24,890 bases of DNA from Thermodesulfovibrio sp. (GCA_026415595.1 JAOAGU010000009.1:1-24890), one strand, 5' to 3'. Shown: positions 8,186 through 15,495, numbered from the stretch's first letter. The notes: generated by a model not told the origin, from the sequence alone. Numbers and translations are program-made.

Positions 8186-8922
8186 TATTCAATTATTTTT
8201 AATCCGATAATATTTGGAGAACGTCTAATATATCCTCTTTTTTGAGTAATAATATCAAGAGGTAAACTAATAAGGTCAATTAAAAAAGGGTCTTTGTATT
8301 TGAGAAAATGATTTTCCCTAAAACTTTTTATGTATGTATTGCATTCAAGACAATAATCTGCTCTAATCTCTTCGTCGTCAAGAAATATTTCCATTTTACT
8401 CGAATCTCTATTGAAACAGTATGGACAACATATACGATAAAAACTCCCACCATGTTCACATAATGGACAAATTATGATTTTTTCATTATTTTCTGTTATC
8501 ATGGCAAGTGATGAATCAGTTTCGCAAACAGGGCATTTTCCTGTATCCATAAATGATGCTTGCATACCTTCTTTTCTTAAAAAAACAAAAAATGGCTTGC
8601 TAAGTATAAAAAGCATTCTTTTCAGTTCTTCCTGGAAAAGCTCTTCAATTTGAATGGGAAGTGTCCATAAACTTGAAGGTTCTCTTAAAGGGTCTTTACC
8701 AGATTTTAAAATCTCATCTTTTAAAAATGATATAGATTCATAAGGTATATCAAAGATATTTGAAAAGCCCTTTAGAACAATATCTATTAGGGCTGTCTTG
8801 TTATCAAGCTTTATTCTATCTTTTTCATGCTTACAGTATTCATTAAGTCTTTTTATCTTTTCATAAAGTTCAAGAGGGTTTTTTAGATGTGGCTTTTCCT
8901 TTATCAATTCCTCAATATTCAT
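8185..8922 (-). CDS. fdhE: FdhE-like formate dehydrogenase accessory protein
   Basis: Zinc-ribbon/rubredoxin-like protein of 245 residues. Four CxxC pairs lie in the second half: CPVC (130-133), CPLC (152-155), CPYC (166-169, after an extra Cys165) and CLEC (191-194). Order and spacing match FdhE, the cytoplasmic factor that E. coli needs for active, often selenium-containing, formate dehydrogenases. Here it is one base from moeA and 15 bases after the heme peroxidase gene, with a GAGGAGG ribosome site before the ATG. No formate dehydrogenase subunit lies in the window, so the client is inferred. Its link with a Mo/W-cofactor gene supports a role in maturing a molybdo- or tungsto-enzyme. Confidence 0.82.
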   Translation of the reverse strand: MNIEELIKEKPHLKNPLELYEKIKRLNEYCKHEKDRIKLDNKTALIDIVLKGFSNIFDIPYESISFLKDEILKSGKDPLREPSSLWTLPIQIEELFQEELKRMLFILSKPFFVFLRKEGMQASFMDTGKCPVCETDSSLAMITENNEKIIICPLCEHGGSFYRICCPYCFNRDSSKMEIFLDDEEIRADYCLECNTYIKSFRENHFLKYKDPFLIDLISLPLDIITQKRGYIRRSPNIIGLKIIE

Positions 8923-8937
8923 AAACTCCTCCTCGTT

Positions 8938-10026
8938 TTATGGAATTTCTGGAGGCTTTACACTCAAATCATCTCCACTAAGTGCTTCAACTAAAAAGGC
9001 TTTTAATGATTTTTTTTCCTCTTCAGTTAAATTAAGAGGTTTTAAAATCTTATTACCCTCTCCACCACCTTTATTAAAAAAATCTATAACCTCATCAAGA
9101 CTCTTGAATATTCCATTATGCATATATGGAGATGTTTTTGCAACTTCTCTCAAGGTTGGTGTCTTGAAAGCTTTATAGTCCTCTTTTTTCTTAGTTTTGA
9201 AATATCTTCCAAGGTCCTCTTTAATATTCATATAATCTGGATAATTATTTATCTTTGCTACATATCTTCTTGTGACTATAAATTTTTCCTCATCGGCATA
9301 TTTTGGATTCTCAGGAACCATTAAAGAATGAAATTTCTGATCACTTAAATAAGCACCATAGTGACAATCAATACATTTACCTTTTCCTTTAAATATCTCA
9401 AATCCTCTTTTAGCCTCTTCAGATAAAGCCTTTTTATCACCTCTTAAATATCTGTCAATTGGCGCATTCTGTGATATTAGGGTTCTTTGAAAAGTAGCAA
9501 TTGCCTTTGCAATTAATTTTATATTAACATCCTGTCCAAATATCTTCTTAAATGCTTCTCTATATTCAGGAACTATTCTAATCTCTTCCTCAACAAAATC
9601 AAGATTCTGATTCATTTCAAATGGTGACATTATAGGGAATTCCGCCTGTTCTTCAAGGCTTTTTGCTCTTCCATCCCAGAAAAGATGTTTTGCATAGGCT
9701 ATATTTATTAAAGTGGGTGAATTTCTTAAATTTCTTGTTGTAGGATAGCTTAAAGATATCTCAGAAGCATCTGTAAATGCTTTCTCTGGGTCATGGCAGC
9801 TTGCACAACTTGTTGTTCCATCACCTGAAAGTCGTCTATCAAAGAAAAGCTTTTTACCAAGCTCAATCTTTTCTTTAGTGATAGGATTATCCTTGGGAAA
9901 TGAAGGAGCGGGTAAGGGTAAAATCTCCTTTTTCTTCTTTTCAGAGGCATAAATTTCTAAGCTCAATAAAAGGAATACAAAAATTAAAATATTCAAAATT
10001 ATTAATATTTTATTTTTTCTTAGCAC
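8938..10026 (-). CDS. Di-heme cytochrome c peroxidase (MauG/CcpA family)
   Basis: Exported protein of 362 residues with an N-terminal hydrophobic signal segment (about 6-26). Two c-type heme sites are seen, CASCH (Cys74) and CIDCH (Cys218), with family blocks ELGKKLFFDRRLSGDGTTSCASCH, RNSPTLIN, LFWDGRA and TPTLREVAKTSPYMHNG; the methionine in the last is the probable distal ligand of the electron-transfer heme. It reduces hydrogen peroxide in the periplasm or performs a MauG-like oxidation. A TTG two codons upstream (10032) is in frame but falls one base after the GGAG site, whereas the GTG at 10026 lies seven bases after it and is preferred. The gene overlaps the end of the DsbA-like selenoprotein gene by 17 bases. 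Confidence 0.92.
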   Translation of the reverse strand: MLRKNKILIILNILIFVFLLLSLEIYASEKKKKEILPLPAPSFPKDNPITKEKIELGKKLFFDRRLSGDGTTSCASCHDPEKAFTDASEISLSYPTTRNLRNSPTLINIAYAKHLFWDGRAKSLEEQAEFPIMSPFEMNQNLDFVEEEIRIVPEYREAFKKIFGQDVNIKLIAKAIATFQRTLISQNAPIDRYLRGDKKALSEEAKRGFEIFKGKGKCIDCHYGAYLSDQKFHSLMVPENPKYADEEKFIVTRRYVAKINNYPDYMNIKEDLGRYFKTKKKEDYKAFKTPTLREVAKTSPYMHNGIFKSLDEVIDFFNKGGGEGNKILKPLNLTEEEKKSLKAFLVEALSGDDLSVKPPEIP

Positions 10027-10609
10027 TTTCAATCTCCTTTATAATTATGCTCTTAAAAAACTCATGATCTCTAACTCCGAGCACTTTTATTCCATTTATA
10101 TAAAAAGCTGGTGTTACATAAAGGTCAAGTTCTTTTGCAAGTTTTAAATCTCGTTCAATTATATCCTTTCCCTCTAAATTGTCAATTGCTTTAATAAATT
10201 TTTCAATATCAAGATTTAATTCTTTAGCATAATTTATGAGAGAGTCTCTATCAAGTTTTGGTGAGTTTTTTAATAATAATTCATGCATTTCTTTAAACTT
10301 TCCCTGTCTCCAAGCTGCTACTGCTGCCTCAGCAGCTATTCTTGCATAATCCCTATACCGATACGGGAAAAATTTAATCACCAGTTTGATTTTGCCTTCT
10401 AATTCTTTTACTAATCCATCAATGGTCGGACCGACCTCAATACAATGAGGTCATTGATAATCTATAAACTCTATTATGGTAACAGGTGCTTGTTCAATTC
10501 CTATAAAAGGAGAATTCTCTGTGGATAAATTGTAACGAATTTCTGAAGCATGAACATAAGAAAAAACAAAGATTGTAACAAACAAAGCAACTAAAATTTT
10601 GGACATCAT
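10010..10609 (-). CDS. Predicted selenocysteine-containing DsbA-like periplasmic oxidoreductase (active site U-P-H-C; TGA at 10451-10453 read as Sec)
   Basis: Read through an in-frame TGA, this is a 199-residue thioredoxin-fold protein. It has a signal peptide (1-21, ending SYVHA), the strand APVTIIEFIDYQ, and then residue 53 encoded by TGA followed by Pro-His-Cys. DsbA relatives have CPHC here, so selenocysteine replaces the nucleophilic cysteine. The fold continues with KLVIKFFPYRYRDYARIAAEAA, a helical insert, and the cis-proline loop LYVTPAFYING (Pro167). A GGAGG site lies eight bases before ATG 10609. A SECIS-like hairpin follows the TGA. Translation from the GTG at 10381 would give only 123 residues without signal or active site and has no clear ribosome site. 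It sits between tRNA-Arg and the heme peroxidase gene. The alternatives are a nonsense mutation or a sequencing error. Confidence 0.85.
10424..10436 (-). promoter_or_regulatory. Candidate bacterial SECIS hairpin
   Basis: Counting the U of UGA (10453) as 1, nucleotides 18-30 read GGUCGGUCCGACC. They form a five-pair GC-rich stem, GGUCG with CGACC, closed by the loop G23-U24-C25. From memory, the E. coli fdhF SECIS also carries GGUC at 22-25 with the essential G23 and U24 in its apical loop, so the spacing and loop bases coincide. A short lower stem is possible (U6-U9 with A35-G38). An alternative seven-pair hairpin, GACCUCA with UGAGGUC (10433-10452), would enclose part of the UGA and compete with it. 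Confidence 0.75.
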
Positions 10610-10637
10610 CTTTGATGCCTCCTTTAATTAATTAATA

Positions 10638-10711
10638 TACCCCCTGCAGGAATCGAACCTGCGACACCAGGTTTAGGAAACCTGTGCTCTATCCTACTGA
10701 GCTAAGGGGGC
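10638..10711 (-). tRNA. tRNA-Arg (anticodon CCU)
   Basis: The 74-base gene folds as a full cloverleaf. The acceptor GCCCCCU pairs with AGGGGGU (a G-U pair at 1-72). The D arm contains UAGCUCAGUAGGAUAGAGC. The anticodon stem CAGGU/ACCUG closes the loop UUCCUAA, with CCU at 34-36. The T arm is GCAGG-UUCGAUU-CCUGC. The discriminator is A, and no CCA is encoded. It decodes AGG, one of the two arginine codons that dominate this window. Only 28 bases separate its 3' end from the selenoprotein start codon, so the two are probably on one transcript. Confidence 0.96.
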
Positions 10712-10718
10712 TAAAAAA

Positions 10719-10727
10719 ATTATACCA
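10719..10727 (-). promoter_or_regulatory. Extended -10 promoter of tRNA-Arg and probably of the selenoprotein operon
   Basis: On the minus strand TGGTATAAT is a perfect TGn-TATAAT element. It ends seven bases before the first base of the tRNA, so transcription should begin at or beside the mature 5' end. The 28 bases between tRNA and the next gene are too short to hold a separate complete promoter, which makes this the likely promoter for the downstream genes too. Confidence 0.7.
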
Positions 10728-10809
10728 GATTGACTGTTAAGGAAACAAACTGTTAATATTTTTATTATTTTAAATTTGATAAAGCGTAAAATTTGTTAAG
10801 GTAAAATCT

Positions 10810-11676
10810 ATGGTTTTAGTTAAAAATGCCATGACAAATAATGTTTATTCCTTATCATTAGAAAATTCAATATCTGAACTTATTGAATTAATGTCTAAAA
10901 GAGGTGTCGGCAGCATTGTAATTGTTAATAATGAAGAAGTTCCAGTTCAAATTTTAACTTTAAGAGATATTCCCAAAATTTTTTCTATATATTTAACCAC
11001 TCATAAGATTAAAGATCTGTTATCCGAATTGGGGAAAAATGAAAAAGATATCATAACAGTAAGACCTAATCAGCATCTAATCATCGCCATGCAATTGATG
11101 AATAAAAATAACATAAGCCATTTACCTGTTGTAAATAGAAAAAACAAATTAGTTGGTATATTAAGTATGAGAGACTTGCTTAAGCATTTTCCAGGAATTG
11201 TATTTACTGATCCTCTTACTCATGTAAACAATAGAATGTATCTTGATATAATCAGGACAAAAATAGAGAAAAACAATGTTAAATTAGGAATACTGATGAT
11301 AGATATAGATAACTTTAAAAATATCAATGACCAGTATGGACATCCTGTAGGAGATTTAGTTTTAAAGGAAATTGCTAAAACCATTAAAAATTCGATTAAA
11401 AGTTATGATGAAGTGATTAGATATGGAGGTGAAGAGTTTGTTGTCATACTATACAGATGTGATGAAAAATTTTTACCTATAATTGGAGAAAGACTAAGAA
11501 ATCATATAAAAAAGATTAAATTCCCTAAATATGAAAAATTATCTGTTACAGTAAGCATAGGAGGATATATATATCATTCTGATGGTGATATTTACGATGG
11601 AATAATAAAAGCGGATCAAGCTATGTATAAGGCAAAAAAATCTGGAAAGGACAAATTTGTTTATGCAGATAGATAA
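10810..11676 (+). CDS. CBS-pair diguanylate cyclase (GGEEF)
   Basis: Cytoplasmic 288-residue protein. Two CBS motifs fill residues 1-128: VKNAMTNNVYSLSLENSISE with ILTLRDIP, and VRPNQHLIIAMQLMNKNNISHLPVV with VGILSMRDLL. Such pairs usually bind adenine nucleotides and act as the sensor. The C-terminal GGDEF domain (about 131-288) has the substrate loop LMIDIDNFKNINDQYGHPVGD and the active-site signature RYGGEEF (GGEEF 206-210), so it should make cyclic di-GMP. The inhibitory I-site normally reads RxxD five residues ahead; here it is KSYD, lacking the arginine, so product inhibition may be weak. An AAGG ribosome site precedes the ATG by eight bases. The gene overlaps the start of the histidine kinase gene, suggesting joint regulation. 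Confidence 0.92.
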   Translation: MVLVKNAMTNNVYSLSLENSISELIELMSKRGVGSIVIVNNEEVPVQILTLRDIPKIFSIYLTTHKIKDLLSELGKNEKDIITVRPNQHLIIAMQLMNKNNISHLPVVNRKNKLVGILSMRDLLKHFPGIVFTDPLTHVNNRMYLDIIRTKIEKNNVKLGILMIDIDNFKNINDQYGHPVGDLVLKEIAKTIKNSIKSYDEVIRYGGEEFVVILYRCDEKFLPIIGERLRNHIKKIKFPKYEKLSVTVSIGGYIYHSDGDIYDGIIKADQAMYKAKKSGKDKFVYADR

Positions 11677-12736
11677 TTTGATTAGTTTAAATTTAGAAAC
11701 TGAAAACTTAAGCGAAATTTTAAATAATTTAGATGATAACTTGTCAATTTTAGATGAAGAATGTAATATTATATGGGCTAATAAAGCATACTATAATAGA
11801 CTTGGCAAAAAATATGATGAAATTTTAGGCAAAAAATGTTATTCCCTTTGGCATCATCTAACATCACCGTGTCATGATTGTCCTTGTGTTAAATCATTCA
11901 AAACTGGCAATACAGAGATTGCTGAAAAGGTTACTCCAGAAGGAAGGCATTTTATTTTGGTTGGAATTCCTCTTAAAACAAATGATGGTAGAAAACTTGT
12001 TTTTGAAATAGGTCGAGAAATTACAGAAAAAAAATTATCAAGAGAAAAGGTTGTTGAAATTTTACAAATTAAAGCTTTTAATAATTTATTAGGTGATTTC
12101 TGTCATCATTTAAATAACATATTTACTGGCATATACGGTTTTGCACAAATTTTGGGAAAATACATTCAAGGGGAAAAATCTGAAAATTATTTAGGCAAAC
12201 TTATAAACTCTATAGAAAGAGGAATACAATTCTTAAAAAATATAGAAAAATTAAAACCTGTCAGTAACACTAATAAAGTATTTGATTTAAATTATCTTAT
12301 AATTTCAATGAAAAATACATTATATGATATTGTTAGTCAAAAAAATATTAAATTAAATATTTCTACGAGTAATTTAAAATCTTTGATAAGAGGAGATCCA
12401 TTTCAGTTAAGGGAACTCATATTTGAGTTAGTAAAAAATGCAAAAGATTCAATTTTAGATAGTGGAACTATAGACATCAAAATTGAGAAAATTGATTCCA
12501 AAGTTGTTCTTATAGTCAAAGATTCTGGAATTGGCATGAATGAAAAAATATTGAAAAGATGTTTGGATCCTTTTTTCACAACATATCCAAGAAAATTTGG
12601 ATTAGGATTAACAATATCAAAAAGCATAGCCGAGAGAATGAATGGCTCACTAAAAATAGAAAGTCATCCAAATTCAGGAACAATAATAAAAGTTTATTTT
12701 CCCGAAGCTATTTTACCACAAGAACAGGACACTTAG
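11663..12736 (+). CDS. PAS-domain sensor histidine kinase with cysteine-rich PAS
   Basis: Cytoplasmic kinase of 357 residues with no membrane segments. The N-terminal PAS domain (about 15-125) carries a cysteine cluster, KKCYSLWHH followed by SPCHDCPC, of the type seen in PAS domains that may bind metal or respond to redox. The phosphoacceptor region is FCHHLNNIFTGIYGFAQIL. The ATPase domain has an N box (ELIFELVKNAKDSI), G1 (VKDSGIGM) and G2 (KFGLGLTISKSIAERM). No response regulator is next to it; the upstream neighbour is the CBS-GGEEF protein, whose stop lies inside this gene's start region. A TTG at 11657 is five bases after an AAAGGA and is an alternative start. The 3' end overlaps the convergent uspA-like gene by 29 bases. 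Confidence 0.86.
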   Translation: MQIDNLISLNLETENLSEILNNLDDNLSILDEECNIIWANKAYYNRLGKKYDEILGKKCYSLWHHLTSPCHDCPCVKSFKTGNTEIAEKVTPEGRHFILVGIPLKTNDGRKLVFEIGREITEKKLSREKVVEILQIKAFNNLLGDFCHHLNNIFTGIYGFAQILGKYIQGEKSENYLGKLINSIERGIQFLKNIEKLKPVSNTNKVFDLNYLIISMKNTLYDIVSQKNIKLNISTSNLKSLIRGDPFQLRELIFELVKNAKDSILDSGTIDIKIEKIDSKVVLIVKDSGIGMNEKILKRCLDPFFTTYPRKFGLGLTISKSIAERMNGSLKIESHPNSGTIIKVYFPEAILPQEQDT

Positions 12737-13127
12737 AGTACTCAACAACTTTGGCTGAAACACTTCCAATAAGAAATTTTTTTGTTCCATGTTTACCATG
12801 AGAGCCTGTCACAATAAGGTCAACCTTCATTTTATGAGCAGTTTCAAGGATTTTCTCAGCAGGGTCACCCTGTCTTACGAGGAACTTAATTTCAATTGGC
12901 TTTCCTGAAAGTGACTTTCTAATTCTTTCCATTGTATCTTCTGTCTCTCTTGTAAGTACTTCTGTAATTCTCTGCCTGTCTGCATCAGACAGTTCAGTGA
13001 GATAAAGCTCTGGAACCACCGCAAGTACTGTAAGTGAAGCATGCATGCTCAGAGCAATCTCAAGGGCTTTTCTTAGTGCTTTGTCTGATGCCTTTGAGCC
13101 GTCATGGGCTATGAGAATTCTTTGCAT
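12708..13127 (-). CDS. Universal stress protein, UspA family
   Basis: Single-domain cytoplasmic Usp of 139 residues, the usual length. It opens with IAHDGSKASDKALRKALEIA and ends with the nucleotide-binding signature TGSHGKHGTKKFLIGSVSAKVVEYSKCPVLVV, the G-2x-G-9x-G(S/T) pattern of ATP-binding members. A strong GAGGAGGT ribosome site precedes the ATG. It is the last gene of a long minus-strand run and lies 14 bases after the epimerase gene. Its final 29 bases overlap the convergent histidine kinase gene, with no recognisable terminator between them. Function beyond stress tolerance cannot be read from sequence. Confidence 0.92.
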   Translation of the reverse strand: MQRILIAHDGSKASDKALRKALEIALSMHASLTVLAVVPELYLTELSDADRQRITEVLTRETEDTMERIRKSLSGKPIEIKFLVRQGDPAEKILETAHKMKVDLIVTGSHGKHGTKKFLIGSVSAKVVEYSKCPVLVVK

Positions 13128-13141
13128 TTTCTACCTCCTCT

Positions 13142-14113
13142 TTATATCTTTATGTCCATCAATAATTCTCTATTCTCTATATACCAGTTAACGGTTCGTT
13201 TTATGCCTTCTTCAATTGAAACTTTCGGATACCATCCAATATATTGTTTTGCCTCATAAATATCAGCCCAAGTTGTATAAATATCAGCAGGATGTCGGGG
13301 TTGCCATTCAATATTTGCTTTTTTGCCAAGTAATTCCTCAATTATATTAATTATATGGCGAAGTTCAACAGGTCGATCATTGCCAAGATTTAGCACTTTA
13401 TATCCATCAAGATTGAGACACAATACAGTTGCCTCTGCAATATCATCTACATATGTAAAGTCTCTTTTCTGTTTACCATCACCATAAACAGTTATGGATT
13501 CACCAGCATCTATTTTTTTTATAAAACGGAAAATGCTCATATCGGGTCTTCCAAAGGGGCCATAGACTGTAAAATATCTAAGAATTATCGTACTCAATTT
13601 ATAAAGATAATGATAGCTATAGCAAAAAAGTTCTGCAGATTTCTTTGAAGCTGGATATGGTGCAAGTGGTTTATCTGTAGGATCTGAGACTTTAAAAGGT
13701 ATTTTTTCTGTATTTCCGTAGACACTTGAAGTTGAGGCAAGGATAAAAACTCTTATATTGTATTCTCTTACACATTCAAGCAAATTTATAGTTCCTTTAA
13801 CATTGGTATCAAGATATGCCCATGGATTTTCTACTGAAGCTCTAACTCCAGCCTTTGCAGCAAGATTTATAATACCATCGACTTTATGAGAATTTAAGAT
13901 TATTTTTAAAGTTGTAAGGTCCTCAATATCCCCTTTATAAAAGATAAAATTTTTATAATTTTCAAGAGTTTTTAGTCTTAACTCTTTTATTTTCGGATCA
14001 TAGTATTCACTTATATTGTCTAAGCCTATAACTGTGAAGCCTTTATTTAAGAGAAGACTACACGTAGCCCATCCTATAAATCCAGCGCTTCCAGTAACAA
14101 AAATTGTTTGCAT
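13142..14113 (-). CDS. NAD-dependent nucleotide-sugar epimerase, UDP-glucuronate 4-epimerase-like
   Basis: Extended short-chain dehydrogenase of 323 residues. It carries the NAD loop GSAGFIG (8-14), NLAAKAGVRASVENP, the catalytic STSS (127-130) and Tyr153-x3-Lys157 in APYPASKKSAE, then RYFTVYGPFGRPDM and GDGKQKRDFTYVDDIAEA. The segment LDNISEYYDPKIKELRL after the first strand and the GRPDM block resemble UDP-glucuronate 4-epimerases (LpsL/CapI type) more than GalE. The likely product is UDP-galacturonate for surface polysaccharide, by family inference. No Shine-Dalgarno site is visible before the ATG, which lies 24 bases after the der stop. No other polysaccharide genes surround it. Confidence 0.87.
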   Translation of the reverse strand: MQTIFVTGSAGFIGWATCSLLLNKGFTVIGLDNISEYYDPKIKELRLKTLENYKNFIFYKGDIEDLTTLKIILNSHKVDGIINLAAKAGVRASVENPWAYLDTNVKGTINLLECVREYNIRVFILASTSSVYGNTEKIPFKVSDPTDKPLAPYPASKKSAELFCYSYHYLYKLSTIILRYFTVYGPFGRPDMSIFRFIKKIDAGESITVYGDGKQKRDFTYVDDIAEATVLCLNLDGYKVLNLGNDRPVELRHIINIIEELLGKKANIEWQPRHPADIYTTWADIYEAKQYIGWYPKVSIEEGIKRTVNWYIENRELLMDIKI

Positions 14114-14137
14114 AGTTTTTTATTTTACCATAAAAAA

Positions 14138-15484
14138 TTATTTTCTTTGTTTGATTTTTATTCCTATTGGTGTGAATTTAAAATTAAAAGTTTCTCGTAT
14201 AAGTTTTTCAATGAATTTTATATGGTGTTGTTTTATGGCAGATTCATCATTTACAAATAGGACAAATGTTGGTGGAGAGATGCTAACTTGTGTTATATAG
14301 TAAAATTTTAATTCTTTACCACTATGTGATAAAACTATGTCCTTAAGTTTTAATGAAAAAAGTTTGTTAAGTTCTGACGTTGATATTCTTTTCTGGTATT
14401 CCTCTAAAATTTCTTCAATTATAGGAAATATTTTTGTAAGCCTTGTTTTATCTAAAGCTGAAACTGTAAGATAAGGTGCGTAGTCAACAAACCAGAGCTT
14501 TTTCTTTATCTCATCGGAAAGATATTTTGCTCTTTTATCTCTCTCCTCAGGACGAATTATGTCCCATTTATTTATTAAAATTATCAATCCTTTTTTTTGC
14601 TCTGCTATTATGCCTGCTATTTTCTGATCCTGATTTACAATTCCTTCATTAGCATCGATTACAAGCATTACTATATCAGCTCTTTCTATACTTCTTAAAG
14701 CTTTGAAGTATGATAGTTTATCTACATATTCTCCCTGTGAAATTTCCTTTTTGTAGTACGAAAGCCTCTTTATTCCTGCTGTATCAATTAATAAATATTT
14801 TTTGCCATAATACTTGCAAACAGTATCAATAGCATCTCTTGTTGTACCAGGAATGGGGCTTACAATCATTCTTTTTTTCCCAACTAAAGAGTTTACTATT
14901 GTTGATTTACCAACATTTGGCCTTCCAACTATTGCTATTTTAGGTATTTGCTCTTTTTCAATTCTTTCTGACATCTTTTCCGGAATCTTATCAATAATTT
15001 TATCTATAAGCTCTTCCATGCCATAACCTGTAATTGCTGATACAGGAATTAATTCATCGGTACCAATTCTGTAAAAATCATATATTCTATTTAGTTTTGA
15101 GGGATTGTCAATTTTATTTATAACCCATAAAATATCCTTACCAGTTTCCCTTAATTTTCTTGCTGTTTCAATATCATCGGGTAATAATCCATCTTTGCCA
15201 TCAAGAAGATGGATTATAAGATCTGCCTCTGTAATCGCTACTGCTATCTGTTCTAACATTTGCTTCTGAATAATATTTTCTGTCTTTTCCTTTGAGAAAA
15301 ATCCGCCTGTATCAACAACGGTAAATTCCTTTTTATCCCACTGTGCTGTTCCATAATTTATATCTCTTGTAATGCCTGGAAGCATGTCTGTTATTGCTTT
15401 AAGCTTTTCATTTCCTTTAATTAGTCTGTTAAAAAGCGTTGATTTACCCACATTTGGCCTTCCTACTATAACTACTGTAAACAT
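14138..15484 (-). CDS. der: Ribosome-assembly GTPase Der (EngA)
   Basis: Tandem-domain GTPase of 448 residues needed for assembly of the 50S subunit. The first G domain has GRPNVGKST (residues 7-15), DTGGFF and NKID. The second has GRPNVGKST, PGTTRDA, DTAGI and NKWD. A C-terminal KH-like domain (about 350-448) follows. Length and domain order are those of complete Der, so the call is secure. It is preceded by NtrX after 11 bases, with TAGGAG as ribosome site, and followed by the epimerase. This is a housekeeping gene embedded in what is otherwise a regulatory operon. Confidence 0.97.
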   Translation of the reverse strand: MFTVVIVGRPNVGKSTLFNRLIKGNEKLKAITDMLPGITRDINYGTAQWDKKEFTVVDTGGFFSKEKTENIIQKQMLEQIAVAITEADLIIHLLDGKDGLLPDDIETARKLRETGKDILWVINKIDNPSKLNRIYDFYRIGTDELIPVSAITGYGMEELIDKIIDKIPEKMSERIEKEQIPKIAIVGRPNVGKSTIVNSLVGKKRMIVSPIPGTTRDAIDTVCKYYGKKYLLIDTAGIKRLSYYKKEISQGEYVDKLSYFKALRSIERADIVMLVIDANEGIVNQDQKIAGIIAEQKKGLIILINKWDIIRPEERDKRAKYLSDEIKKKLWFVDYAPYLTVSALDKTRLTKIFPIIEEILEEYQKRISTSELNKLFSLKLKDIVLSHSGKELKFYYITQVSISPPTFVLFVNDESAIKQHHIKFIEKLIRETFNFKFTPIGIKIKQRK

Positions 15485-15495
15485 TTTAACTCCTA

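Noticed and set aside
10010..10381. A 123-residue protein starting at GTG 10381 as the real gene product
   Set aside because: It would lack the signal peptide and the active-site half of a thioredoxin fold and has no clear ribosome site, while the upstream 76 codons are in frame, have GGAGG and complete the fold except for one TGA.
10451..10453. The TGA as a sign of an alternative genetic code (TGA = Trp or Gly) or a simple pseudogene
   Set aside because: Several intact genes here end on TGA. The codon falls on an active-site Cys, not on Trp or Gly, and no other damage is seen in the frame. A sequencing error cannot be excluded without reads.
10638..10711. The tRNA as an integration attachment site for a mobile element
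   Set aside because: No integrase, no direct repeat of the tRNA 3' end, and no change in gene style is seen on either side within the window.
10787..10807. Two TAAAAT boxes before the CBS-GGEEF gene as a leaderless promoter
   Set aside because: One is only two bases from the ATG and the other has no -35 at proper spacing; an AAGG site eight bases before the ATG suggests ordinary initiation.
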